The translations under genes were made by a program, and so were the position numbers. A DNA stretch of 64,000 nucleotides from Hymenobacter setariae (GTDB lineage Bacteria; Bacteroidota; Bacteroidia; Cytophagales; Hymenobacteraceae), in the NCBI RefSeq assembly GCF_007713685.1, contig NZ_VMRJ01000001.1, positions 1,036,129 to 1,100,128 of the forward strand, written 5' to 3'. Under the pieces are notes generated by a model. That model was not told the DNA's origin and did no database searches. It saw nothing but the letters and a program-made list of their open reading frames with translations. Of the stretch, positions 1 to 9,200 are shown in pieces. Every line of letters begins with the position of its first letter. Within the stretch, counting starts at the first letter, position 1.

Positions 1-34
1 CAATTATTATTCAAACACTTAGAACCTACTGTTT

Positions 35-1138
35 TTAAGCCGCTAGCTTTTGGCCTTGAATAGCTGCCGCCATCAGCTCTGGAAACCGCGCGGGGGTGCA
101 GGCAAAGCTGGGGATGCCGAGGGCAGCGAGCTGCTCGGCTACGCGGCGGTCGAAGCTCGGCGCGCCGTCGTCACTGAGGGCGAGCAGTACTACTATGTTG
201 ACACCAGCGGCCTTGAGGGAAGCGGCGCGTTTTATCATTTCGCGCTCGTTGCCGCCCTCGTAGAGGTCGGTGATGAGCACCAAGATGGTGTCGGTCGGGC
301 GCGTGATAAGCTGCTGGCAATACCCTAGGGCCAAATTGATGTCAGTGCCGCCGCCTAGCTGCACACCGAATAGCAAATCGACCGGGTCGCGCAGGTTTTC
401 GCTGAGGTTGACAACGGCCGTGTCGAAAACGACCATGTGCGTTTTCACAGCTTTCAACGAGGCCAGCACCGCCCCAAATACACCCGCGTACACCACCGAC
501 GAGGCCATCGAGCCGCTTTGGTCTACGCACAGCACGATTTCCTTTAACGCCTGTCCGCGCCGGCCAAAACCTACCAGCCGCTCCGGAATCACGGTTTTGT
601 GGGCGGCCTGATAGTGCTTGAGGTTGGCTTTGATGGTGGCGCCCCAGTCGATTTCGTGGTAGCGTGGGCGCGGGTTGCGCACGGCCCGGCTCAGGGCGCC
701 CTGCACGGCTTGGCGCAGTGGATTGGCAAGCTTTTGCTCTAGCTCGCGCACTACTTTGGTGATGACCTCGCGGGCCGTGGACTTGGCCTTCTGCGGCATC
801 ACGCGGCTCAGGGACATGAGGGTGCCCACTAGGTGCACATCGGCCTGCACCGTGCGCATGATTTCGGGCTCCAGTAGCAGCTGATTGAGACCTAGGCGCG
901 TCATGGCATCTTGCTGCATCACGGCCACTACCTCGGTGGGAAAGTACGTGCGGATGTCGCTCAGCCAGCGGCTCACGCGGGGCGCCGAGCCGCCGAGCCC
1001 GGCCTTGCGCTCGGCCTTGTCGCCGTCGTAGAGGGCCGTGAGCACTTCGTCCATGCGGCCGTAGTCGGGCGGCAGCGGCACGGCGTCGGCCGCGTCGGCG
1101 GCGCTGCCCAGCACAAGTTTCCAGCGGGTAGTATTCAT
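35..1138 (-). CDS. VWA-domain protein of the MoxR/DUF5682 cassette (YehP-like)
   Basis: A 367-residue protein with a C-terminal von Willebrand factor A domain. The metal-ion-dependent adhesion site is complete: DQSGSM at residues 206-211, GGTD at 263-266 and an ITD motif ending at D291. The first 190 residues are helical and lack a signal peptide or membrane segment, so it is probably cytosolic. It is the last gene of a minus-strand operon with a SWIM protein, a MoxR ATPase and DUF5682. This set matches the known yehL-yehM-yehP-yehQ neighbourhood of E. coli and its actinobacterial counterparts, in which the VWA protein is taken to be the metal-dependent partner of the MoxR ATPase. The start ATG lies 15 nt after the CbrC-like stop. 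Molecular function is not known; a chaperone-like or conflict role is inference. Confidence 0.9.
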   Translation of the reverse strand: MNTTRWKLVLGSAADAADAVPLPPDYGRMDEVLTALYDGDKAERKAGLGGSAPRVSRWLSDIRTYFPTEVVAVMQQDAMTRLGLNQLLLEPEIMRTVQADVHLVGTLMSLSRVMPQKAKSTAREVITKVVRELEQKLANPLRQAVQGALSRAVRNPRPRYHEIDWGATIKANLKHYQAAHKTVIPERLVGFGRRGQALKEIVLCVDQSGSMASSVVYAGVFGAVLASLKAVKTHMVVFDTAVVNLSENLRDPVDLLFGVQLGGGTDINLALGYCQQLITRPTDTILVLITDLYEGGNEREMIKRAASLKAAGVNIVVLLALSDDGAPSFDRRVAEQLAALGIPSFACTPARFPELMAAAIQGQKLAA

Positions 1139-1153
1139 ATGGATAGCAACTGC

Positions 1154-1708
1154 TTAATTGGCGTCTACGTGGAGGCGGTGCTTGCCACAGTGCTGGCATT
1201 GGAATAGATAGCCCGTCATATCGCCATCCTTGTGCAGGTGGTGCTGGATATTTTCCTCACCCCAGCCGCTGGCCACTGCATCGGCGCGAACCTCTGACCA
1301 TACAGGAGCTAGCTCTTTGCTACCCACGTACCCTAGGAAAATGCAGGCATCCCCACAGTGTCCGAGCCAAACGTCACCCTGCCAGGAAGCGTAGCCGGGC
1401 GTGTGGCCGCTCACTTGCGCCATGGAGGCTTCGGACATCGGTAACCCCAGTTCTCTTGGGTCGGGATTCAGCCCTTCAAAATCAGACACAAAAGAGCCCT
1501 CGTACTTTTCGGCGGCACTGCCATCGGCAATGCACCAGGGGCAGAGCGCATCTATAGCAGTCGTGCAGTAGAAGTTGCCCCTATAGTGAAAATCGCGCGC
1601 CTTGCCACAGCACTGGCACGTAATAGGCCGTTGCTCGATGATGCCGAGCGCGTACGCATTGGGGCTGTAGAAGAAAAAGGGAGGCGTTTCCATAGTAGCT
1701 TTTAGCAA
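1154..1708 (-). CDS. CbrC family (UPF0167) zinc-binding-type protein
   Basis: A 184-residue protein matching the CbrC/UPF0167 family. It begins with a proline/aromatic-rich segment (PPFFFYSPNAY), then a CQCCGK pair near residue 35, an internal CPWC pair near residue 60, and a C-terminal CQHCGKHRLH motif. The paired cysteines suggest one or two zinc sites. The internal ISGHTPGYASWQG-like segment (here VSGHTPGYASWQG) is typical of the family. The family is named after the E. coli protein linked to colicin E2 tolerance, and its biochemistry is unknown. The gene sits between the DUF5682 gene (10-nt gap) and the VWA gene (15-nt gap), so it is co-transcribed. A CbrC gene is not a standard member of the yeh-type cassette as I know it, so this is an accessory addition. 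An alternative ATG six codons in (METPPFF) is also possible. Confidence 0.8.
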   Translation of the reverse strand: MLKATMETPPFFFYSPNAYALGIIEQRPITCQCCGKARDFHYRGNFYCTTAIDALCPWCIADGSAAEKYEGSFVSDFEGLNPDPRELGLPMSEASMAQVSGHTPGYASWQGDVWLGHCGDACIFLGYVGSKELAPVWSEVRADAVASGWGEENIQHHLHKDGDMTGYLFQCQHCGKHRLHVDAN

Positions 1709-1718
1709 TACTGGTGAC

Positions 1719-4010
1719 CTAGGCGAGCGTGGGTACCGCTAGCAATTGGTAGAGCCCTGGCAGCACCAGCGCCCCACGTTCCCAATCGAACGCTACTTCA
1801 TCGGCGCTGGCCACGGGCGCCGCCGCATCGCGCCCAGCTAGCTCCAGAAGCTGTCGCCGCTCGGGCAGCGAGAAGTCGGTGAAGGCGCGGCGCAGCAGGG
1901 GCACAATCTCGCGGAATGTTTCTTCGGGCAGGCTACCTAGCCAAGTGTCGAGCAGGCCAAACAGCTCGCGGTGGTGAATGAGTAGTAGGCCACTGCCGCG
2001 CAGAAAGCCCTCAATCCAAGCCGTGGCGTAGTCGGTGGGTTGGGCGGGGGCTAGCGCTAGGCCCAACATAGTGGCCGTGACGGTGGCATCAGCTTGCTGG
2101 GCATCGAAGAGAAAGCGGGTGGCGGCTCCGGCCAGCAGGCCGTTGCTGGCGGCATTGCGCTGCACGGCAGCCAGCGCGGCGTACCAGTCGGCGGCGTGAG
2201 CCGAGTTTTCAAGCAGCCGAATGGCTTGGTGACTGGCTTCGATGCGCTCTAGCAGCGGCTGAGCGGCGGCGTAGTCGAGGCCGGTGCAGGCGGCGGGCAG
2301 GCCAATGCAGAGGCGCGGCACCAGTTGCTGCACCACCTGGGCCACCTGCTGCGTATCGGTGCGGCGCACGTTGCCGTAGCGCAGCACCTGCACCAGCGGG
2401 GGCAGAGCGGCAAGCAGGTGCGTCACGTCGCGGGTGCTGGCCCCAATGCTTTCGAGCCGCGCTACCAGCGCCGGAATGGCGGGCCCTAGGTCGGCGCGCA
2501 GGGCGTCTTCTAGCAGTTGGCTCACCGCTTCGAGGGTGGTGGCTTCGGCGGCGCGGGCGGTGGCGCGGGTCGCGGCGGCGGCCAGCACCGTATTGCCCCA
2601 GCGCCCGGCCTCAATCACGGCCAGCGCTAGTTCGGGCTGCCAAGCCAGCTTCCACAATTCGTGGAACGTGCCGCTTTTGCCGGCTACTTCTTCGGGCTGG
2701 CCCCAGGTGATATCGAGCAGGCGCAGGCGGTGCAGCAGGTGGCTGCGGTCGAGTTGGGTAGCCTGGCGCAGGTCGAGGTCGAGCGGCTTGGGCAGGGCTT
2801 CGGGCTTGAGGCGCAGTGTTTTTTGCTGCTGGGCTAGGTCTTGCTGCAAAGGCGTGGCGGGCAAGCCAGCGGGCACTTCACCCAACTTCTCGCCAATGAC
2901 CAGCGCCCGGTGCACGAGGTCGAGCGGCTCGGCATAGCCGCCCCCTAGGATGGCCACAGCCGCCTCTTGCAGCTCGTCGATGCCCGGCAGGGCCAGGCCC
3001 CGCACGGCGGCCAGCGCGGTCGCCAGCCGCACCCCCTCAATGGCGTGGGCCGAGGACGCATCTACGTCTTGCCCGCGCAACAGGCGCGTGGCCTGCACCA
3101 TCCAGTGGGTGAGCACCTCGGCGCGGGGCTGGCTGAACAACACCTCGTACCAGGCCGGCGACAGCACCCCCGCCCCATAGCCCGAGCTAAACGACAGCCG
3201 CTCGTAAGTCCACGGAATCCAAGTGGTTTCGGTGGGCACTTTCTTTAGGCCTTTGAGGCGGGCCTTGTCTTCTTTCTTGAGCAATTCGGGCTGTAGCACC
3301 GGCGCGTGCCAGGCACCGCACACCACCGCCACGCGGGCGTAGCCCTGGCCGAGGGTGGCGCGCAGGGTTTCGCGCATGAAGGCCTCGCGCAGCAGAGTTT
3401 CCTCGGTTTCGGGGCGGGCCAACTCTTCGCGCAGGGCCGTCATCAGGTCGAGCACCACGGCGAAGGTATCAGCGTTGCCGGGGGCGTGTTCGAGGTGCGT
3501 TTCCCACCACTGCTCCGAGTCGGCATAGCCCGCCAGCCGGGCGATGTAAGCCACCGGGTCGGCTTCGAGCGCGTCGGCTGGCTCGCTAGCGGCCGGGGCG
3601 GCGCTGTCTTCAGGCCCTAGGTCCGGGGCAGCGGCAGCGGGCTCGGGGGCGGTAGGGGGCGCTAGGGCCTCGGCCACCGCGTCTTTTATCCCGAAGCGCA
3701 GCGCCATGGGCAAATCCATGCAGCGTACGTGGGCCGCGTGGCGGGCGCACCACTGAATGGCCTGCCACTCGGGCGAGAACTCGGCAAATGGCAGAAACGA
3801 CGCCTGCCCCTGCTGCTTGGGGTTGTAGACGAGCAGCGCCACCGGCGGCCGCAGCTCGGGGTGGGTAGCAGTGACTAGGGCCGCTTCCGCATCGGCGGGG
3901 CACTCGAGCAGCACGATGTCGGGCCGGAAGGCATCGAGCGCGGCCACAAGGCTAGCCGCGCTGCCGGGGCCGTGGTGGCGAATGCCGAAGAGGCGCAGGT
4001 CGGTGGGCAT
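1719..4010 (-). CDS. DUF5682 family protein (YehM-like)
   Basis: About 763 residues. The N-terminus FGIRHHGPGSA followed by FRPDIVLLECP is the DUF5682 signature. It resembles the histidine/glutamate motifs of the TraB/ChaN/EreA-like fold, and a second motif, VCGAWHAP, lies near residue 235. A low-complexity Ala/Pro/Glu stretch (about 120-150) separates the two motifs. The long C-terminal half is helical and repeat-like. I chose the ATG at 4010, which gives MPTDLRLFG. A TTG two codons upstream would overlap the previous stop (TGA at 4013-4015). DUF5682 proteins occur with MoxR ATPases, VWA proteins and SWIM proteins in many phyla. The reaction is unknown; a hydrolase-like active site is inference from the His/Glu motifs. 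Confidence 0.85.
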   Translation of the reverse strand: MPTDLRLFGIRHHGPGSAASLVAALDAFRPDIVLLECPADAEAALVTATHPELRPPVALLVYNPKQQGQASFLPFAEFSPEWQAIQWCARHAAHVRCMDLPMALRFGIKDAVAEALAPPTAPEPAAAAPDLGPEDSAAPAASEPADALEADPVAYIARLAGYADSEQWWETHLEHAPGNADTFAVVLDLMTALREELARPETEETLLREAFMRETLRATLGQGYARVAVVCGAWHAPVLQPELLKKEDKARLKGLKKVPTETTWIPWTYERLSFSSGYGAGVLSPAWYEVLFSQPRAEVLTHWMVQATRLLRGQDVDASSAHAIEGVRLATALAAVRGLALPGIDELQEAAVAILGGGYAEPLDLVHRALVIGEKLGEVPAGLPATPLQQDLAQQQKTLRLKPEALPKPLDLDLRQATQLDRSHLLHRLRLLDITWGQPEEVAGKSGTFHELWKLAWQPELALAVIEAGRWGNTVLAAAATRATARAAEATTLEAVSQLLEDALRADLGPAIPALVARLESIGASTRDVTHLLAALPPLVQVLRYGNVRRTDTQQVAQVVQQLVPRLCIGLPAACTGLDYAAAQPLLERIEASHQAIRLLENSAHAADWYAALAAVQRNAASNGLLAGAATRFLFDAQQADATVTATMLGLALAPAQPTDYATAWIEGFLRGSGLLLIHHRELFGLLDTWLGSLPEETFREIVPLLRRAFTDFSLPERRQLLELAGRDAAAPVASADEVAFDWERGALVLPGLYQLLAVPTLA

Positions 4011-4012
4011 TT

Positions 4013-4723
4013 TCAATGCATATTCATGAATTCCAACATTGTTCCAAACTCATCACAGTTTGCTTTATAACTCATTAAGGCTTTATCTGTACAATAAAAC
4101 AGGTGAATTGAGCTTGGATTAGCTTTAACTTGATTGGTAGGCCATTTCAGAAATATAGTTGGTTGATATGGCCCGACATAAGACAGTTCCCTTCTAAAAC
4201 CAAGTACTTCTCGAATAATATTTTTTTCAATATTTGTATTTTTACATTCAACTCCTATGTAAATATCCGTGTGCTTAGGATATTTGAAAATACCGGGTTT
4301 TATGAGAGCAATATCAAGTTCATGATAATTGCCCGGAACAGATTCAATTACAGTTCCTGTTTTGTGGTTGCTCAATGTAGCAAAATATACATCATTCCAT
4401 AGCTCAGCTTTCACTTTCCCTAATTTTGATAATTCAAAATGTGGATATTTTGAATTAAGCCATCCCCCCTTTTGCTTCAGGACTAATTTACTTGATTTTA
4501 ATAGTCTGATACTATAGCCCTCAACAGTATTAAGTTTTTCTATTATCTCAGAAAGAACAAGTACCTCGTACAACTTTCCATGTATAGAGGCTGGCTTGAA
4601 TGCCATTAATGCACTAGCCCTCTTAGGAGCCACTATCGCATTTGCACGCAAGGTTGTACGAATACGTGCCTTTATACTACTGATTGTAGTAGCAGACATT
4701 GATTTTCTCATTGTTTTAGCCAT
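4013..4723 (-). CDS. Putative PD-(D/E)XK nuclease-like protein, AT-rich insert
   Basis: A 236-residue basic protein that I cannot assign to a named family. The core shows a PD-(D/E)XK-like arrangement: HELDIAL with D137, then about 20 residues later IGVECKNT with E159 and K161, on two predicted beta strands. A Glu at residue 53 (KLYEVLVLSEI) could be the helix glutamate of that fold. The first 45 residues are rich in Arg/Lys/Ser and may bind nucleic acid. Base composition is far lower in G+C than the flanking DUF5682 and MoxR genes, which indicates transfer. Its start overlaps the upstream 149-residue gene by 8 nt and its stop lies 2 nt before the DUF5682 ATG, so it is translationally fitted into the cassette. 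The nuclease call rests on motif reading only. Confidence 0.6.
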   Translation of the reverse strand: MAKTMRKSMSATTISSIKARIRTTLRANAIVAPKRASALMAFKPASIHGKLYEVLVLSEIIEKLNTVEGYSIRLLKSSKLVLKQKGGWLNSKYPHFELSKLGKVKAELWNDVYFATLSNHKTGTVIESVPGNYHELDIALIKPGIFKYPKHTDIYIGVECKNTNIEKNIIREVLGFRRELSYVGPYQPTIFLKWPTNQVKANPSSIHLFYCTDKALMSYKANCDEFGTMLEFMNMH

Positions 4724-5165
4724 TTATTGTTTCGTTTGAATCGTCTAGCAATATTACCCTGCGAATTGAGGTTAATTCTTCAATTAAATTACTGTAGTCC
4801 GGCACATTGCGCAAATCGTATTCCTCCACTTCACCATCAGTCAGTGACAATTCCACTACTATTGATTCCAATCGAAAAGACTCTATTGCTTCAGAAGAGT
4901 CACTACCTCGGGATTGAGAAATATTATTGTTTATTCTATTGATAATGCTTTGGTATGCATTATTAGATTTACTTTTTAATGAATCAGTGATTTCGCTTAT
5001 ATATCTAAGCAGGTAATCAACTGAAGACAATTGATTATTTTCCTCAATTACTTCATGCATCTTGATTAAAGCATCTTCTCTTATAAAAGAGAATCCATTT
5101 TTGTCTAGGTTTTGGCTTATATAGTTTACCAAGTGCTTCGCTTGCGAATTAGTCATTTGTGTCAA
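4716..5165 (-). CDS. Hypothetical protein, AT-rich insert partner of the nuclease-like gene
   Basis: A 149-residue acidic protein that I do not recognise. The N-terminal 100 residues are predicted helical (NYISQNLDKNGF, VDYLLRYISEITDSLKSK) with Asn/Ser-rich stretches. The last 45 residues form a likely beta-strand unit (IVVELSLTDGEVEEYDL) and end in an acidic tail. There is no signal peptide or membrane segment. Composition is as AT-rich as the following nuclease-like gene, with which it overlaps by 8 nt, so the two probably moved together. It starts 22 nt after the MoxR stop. A regulator, inhibitor or specificity partner of the nuclease-like protein would fit the acidic/basic pairing and the overlap, but that is inference. 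Confidence 0.65.
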   Translation of the reverse strand: MTQMTNSQAKHLVNYISQNLDKNGFSFIREDALIKMHEVIEENNQLSSVDYLLRYISEITDSLKSKSNNAYQSIINRINNNISQSRGSDSSEAIESFRLESIVVELSLTDGEVEEYDLRNVPDYSNLIEELTSIRRVILLDDSNETING

Positions 5166-5187
5166 ATTTTATATGAAAAAATCGTTT

Positions 5188-6285
5188 CTATTCCACCACC
5201 TCGCGGCACGCCCGGTACAAATCCTTCCAGCCGTCGCGCTCCTTTACCACGGTTTCTAGGTATTCGAGCCACACGACGCGGTCGGGGGCGGGGTCTTTAA
5301 CCACAGCGCCGGTGAGGCCGGCGGCTAGGTCGTGGGCGCGCAGGGTGCCGTCGCCGAAGTAGGCGGCCAGCGCCAGGCCGGCGTTCATCACGGAGATGGC
5401 CTCGCCGGTGCTGAGGGTGCCACTGGGGCTCTTGAGCTTGGTTTTGCCATTGTCAGTGACGCCCGCCCGCAGCTCGCGGAAGATGGTGACTAGGCGGCTG
5501 ATTTGCTCTAGCGCCGGGGCCTCCACGGGCAGCTGCAAGGCCCGCCCCTGCTTGGCCACGCGGGTTTGCACGATTTGGACTTCCTCGGCCAGGCTAGCGG
5601 GCAGGGGCAGCACCACAGCGTTGAAGCGGCGGCGCAGGGCGCTGCTCAGCTCGTTTACGCCGCGGTCACGGTCGTTGGCGGTGGCAATGACGTTGAAGCC
5701 CTGGGTGGCCTGGATTTCGGTACTCAGCTCGGGTATCGGCAGCACCTTTTCGGAGAGCATGGTCAGCAGTGTGTCCTGCACGTCGGAGGGGATGCGGGTG
5801 AGTTCCTCGATGCGCACGAGCTGGCCGGTTTCCATGCCTTTGTAGAGCGGGCTGGGCACCAGGGCGGCCAGCGAGGGGCCCTCGGCGAGTAGGCGGGCGT
5901 AGTTCCAGGAGTAGCGCAGACTGTCTTCGGCGGTGCCGGCGGTGCCCTGCACCAGCAGGTTGGTGTGCCCGCTGATGGCGGCCGTGAGGTGCTCGCTCAC
6001 CCAGCTTTTGGCGGTGCCGGGCACGCCTAGCAGCAGCAGGGCGCGGTCGGTGGCCAGGGTAGCCACCGCAATTTCCATCAGTCGCCGCTGGCCGATGTAC
6101 TTAGGCTCAATCTCGAAGCCATTGTCGAGCTTGCCCCCGAGCAGGTACGTGACTACGGCCCATGGCGAAAGCTGCCAGTTGGGCGGTTTGGGGCGGTCGT
6201 CGGCGGCTTTGAGGGCGGCGAGCTCCTCGGCGTAGAGGTCTTCGGCGTGGGGGCGCAGCAGGTCGGTCGGCAAAGAGGTAGCCAT
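5188..6285 (-). CDS. MoxR-type AAA+ ATPase (YehL-like)
   Basis: A 365-residue AAA+ ATPase. Walker A is GVPGTAKS at residues 87-94. The Walker B position reads LVRIEE (156-161), with Glu where most AAA+ proteins have Asp. Sensor-1 Asn is in ATANDRD (about 204), and an SSALRRRF arginine-finger segment lies at 214-221. This order, together with the N-terminal NWQLSPWAVVTYLLGG segment, fits the MoxR-related YehL group. MoxR ATPases work as hexameric remodelling machines with VWA partners, and one is encoded at the end of this operon. The gene begins 7 nt after the SWIM/DUF5691 stop, so it is co-transcribed and possibly translationally coupled. The substrate is unknown. Confidence 0.92.
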   Translation of the reverse strand: MATSLPTDLLRPHAEDLYAEELAALKAADDRPKPPNWQLSPWAVVTYLLGGKLDNGFEIEPKYIGQRRLMEIAVATLATDRALLLLGVPGTAKSWVSEHLTAAISGHTNLLVQGTAGTAEDSLRYSWNYARLLAEGPSLAALVPSPLYKGMETGQLVRIEELTRIPSDVQDTLLTMLSEKVLPIPELSTEIQATQGFNVIATANDRDRGVNELSSALRRRFNAVVLPLPASLAEEVQIVQTRVAKQGRALQLPVEAPALEQISRLVTIFRELRAGVTDNGKTKLKSPSGTLSTGEAISVMNAGLALAAYFGDGTLRAHDLAAGLTGAVVKDPAPDRVVWLEYLETVVKERDGWKDLYRACREVVE

Positions 6286-6292
6286 GCGGAAA

Positions 6293-9200
6293 TTAGGATA
6301 AAGAGGGAGTGAAAGGTTCGGTAAGGCTGGCGGCTAGCTGCTGGCGGAAGCGCACCGACTCCAGAAATTGCTCGACGAGCGTCGCCACGGGCGGGTGGGT
6401 GCTGGCTAGCGGCTCTAGGGTGTGGGTGCAGGCCGCCAGCTGCTCGATGGGCGCGGCGCTCGCCAAGCGCGCCCACAGCGCCGAGAGGCGTTGGTGCGGT
6501 TCGCCGTAGTAGTACGCCACGCTCGGGACCAGCACCTTAGCAGCAAATTGAAGCACCGCCTGCACTACATCGGCGGGCCAGGGCGCGGATACGTGGGCTA
6601 AGAACTCGGGCAAAAACCTAGGTAGCTCGCTCGTGCGGGGCGGTAGCTGGGTACGGAGCAGGGCGAGCTTCTCGTCCTCGCTCAGCAGGGCCAGCAGGTG
6701 CGTGGCTTGCTGCTGGGCCAGCAAATGGGGCTGCGCGAAATGATGCAGAAGCAGCGGCACCGCAAACCCCTTATCCTGATGCAGAGAAGCCGCCCGCGCC
6801 CAAGCGCGCAGCAGCAGCGTATGCCACTCACTATCCGCGGCCAAGTCCAGTAGCTCCTCGGCCGATGCTCCTAGGTGCGCCGTCCAGCGGCTGGGCGGCA
6901 ACAGGCTCAGCAGTTGGCCTAGCCACCCGGCGCGCTCGCCGCCCTCAATGCTCGTCGTTTTCTGCTCGATGCCCTCGGCCTGCCACGATTTATCCCAGCC
7001 TTCCGGCAGCTCCACGAGCAGCTTATTGCGTCCCAGAAGCGGGCGTTTCAGACCTAGGAGAGACACGGCGCGCTGCCATAGCCGCTCCTGCAATTCTGAG
7101 TTAGGTAGTCGCACTAGCAGCAGCACCACGGTTTGGCGCACCTCTTTGCTTTTAGAAGCAAGATAGGAGGTTAGCAGCGCCGCATCGGCCGCCTCGACGG
7201 TAGGCGCCAACTCACCCAGCAGGGCGGCCTGGGCAGCGGCGGGCTCGGCGGGCAAAGCGGCACCTAGGAACTGCCGGGCCTGCTCGGCATCAGTCTGGCG
7301 CAGCTGCCTGATAAAGTGCTTGCGCTGGGCTAGCGTCCCCGTTTCCCAGACGCTTAGGTCATCGGCTGACTGCTCGGGCGCCAGCACCGCGTGCCAGTCG
7401 GGGTTTTGTTGCGCCAGCCACCGGCCGCGCTCGCCCAGCAGGGCCAGGTTGCCGGGCGAGTGCTGCCGAAAGCTTTCGTTTTGCAGGGCCGCTACCAGCA
7501 GCGCCGGCGGCACCAGGCGCTGGTGCTGGGCCATTTGCTGCCAGTAGTCGGTGCGGAAGGCAGTGTACTGGCTATTAGTCAGCAGCGTGCGGAAGGCGTC
7601 GGCCCCTAGGGGCCCGAGCGGCTGCCCGGCATCGGCGGGGGCCGGCTGGGGCGGCTCCTTAGTGGCTTTGGGAGGCTGGGAGCCGGCCTTTTGCATCAGC
7701 GCCAGCGTGCCCGCCGCTAGCAGTAATTGCTGCTCGGGGCTGTCGGCTGAAGCGGCCAGCCCCGGCAGCGGCAGCACTGCTTCGCCGCTTTGGCGGGTGC
7801 CTAGCAGAGCGATGCGCAAGAGCTGCGCGAAGGGAGGGAAAGCCTGCCTAGGGGTATTTTCGGGAGCCGACCCGGCTGTTGCGCCCGCTACCGGCGCTGA
7901 GGCAGTAGAGCTAACTGGCGACGACGCCTCCGCACTAGCCAGCGCAGGCTGAGGGGCCGCGGCCTCCTCACGCGCAGCTTGGCCAGGCCAACTGCTGAGC
8001 GGCCGAAACGCGCGCCCATCCCATTCGCCGAACAGCGTAAGGGGCTGGCCGCCGCTCCGCGCCAGCAGTTGCCAGGGTGCGTCATCGGTCGTGAAGCGCA
8101 GGGGCAGCGCCACGGGGTCGGTGGGGTGCACCAGCACCCAGTGGCCGCCGGGCTGCTGCGCTAGTTGCATCTGCCCTAGGGTAGCGGGCCACTCGCGCAG
8201 CCAGGGCTGGCGGCCCAGCGCCTGCGCGTACTCCTCGAGCAGCTGGCTAGGCTGCTGCGCGGCCTGGGCACCAGTCAAAGGTGCAGAACCTAGGAAGGTG
8301 AACGCAACTGGGGCGGCGCGCAGCGGCAGGGCGCCTGGGTAAAACAGCAGTCCTCCCGCGTAGATGCCCTGCGGCACCAGTGGTGTCGCAAAAGCTTGGC
8401 TGCCAAACGCAAATTCCAGCACCAGCGCGTAGCGGCCGGTGCCCAGGCCATAGAGCCAGCTGCGGCGAGCCGTCAGCCGCTCTTCGTCCCAGGTGAGCTG
8501 GCCCACTACCTGCCACTCGTCGGCCACGGGGCTGGCGTAGGCGGGTAGCTCTTCTTTTTTGATGGTGATACCTACTTGCTGCAGCACTTCCTGCCGGGTG
8601 GCGGTGGGCAACTGCGCGTGGTTTTGAAAGGCGCGCACTAGCCAGTAAAGCTCGCCTAAGCGGCCCAGCAAGCGGGCGGGCCAGTCGGCGTGGGTGTGGC
8701 GCAGGGTGGCCAGCTCGCGCAGCGTGCTTGCCAGGCCGGGCAGCTGGTTGTCTACCAGCCGGGCGGCTTGGCTTTCCCAAAACTTGGCGGGCTGCTGGTC
8801 GAGCGTGGCTAGCCCGTGGCGCACTAGGTCAAGCAGCCAGACTTCCAGCTCGTCGGCCCCCTGCGCCATGCGGGCTAGCCGGGCGGGCGCTACCCCGCCA
8901 CCGGGCGCACTAGCCGGCTCGGGGCCGGCCGGGCTGACGGCTGCGGTGGTCGCAACTTCTGGCACTGCTGGGCGGGGCGCGGCCGCTTTTTCTTCTTTCT
9001 TAGCCTGGGTTTGCTGGCGTTTGGCCAGCCATTCCTCTAGCCATCCAGGCGGCGTATTAGCCGCAAAAAGTGCGGGCTGACGGGCCAGCAGTAGCAGCAG
9101 GCCCGCCCCATGCTTGCACGGAAACACGCGGCTGGGGCACGAGCACTTAAAGGCTGGCTCGCGCAGGTCGATGCCCGTTAGGTAGGGCTTTGAGCCACTG

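Noticed and set aside
342..1199. A 285-codon open frame overlapping the VWA gene on the same strand
   Set aside because: Shadow frame rich in Arg, Pro and Ala; the VWA frame has an intact metal-binding site and explains the DNA.
8247..8780. A 177-codon open frame within the SWIM/DUF5691 gene
   Set aside because: Arg/Pro/Ala-rich shadow of the main frame, typical of high G+C third positions.
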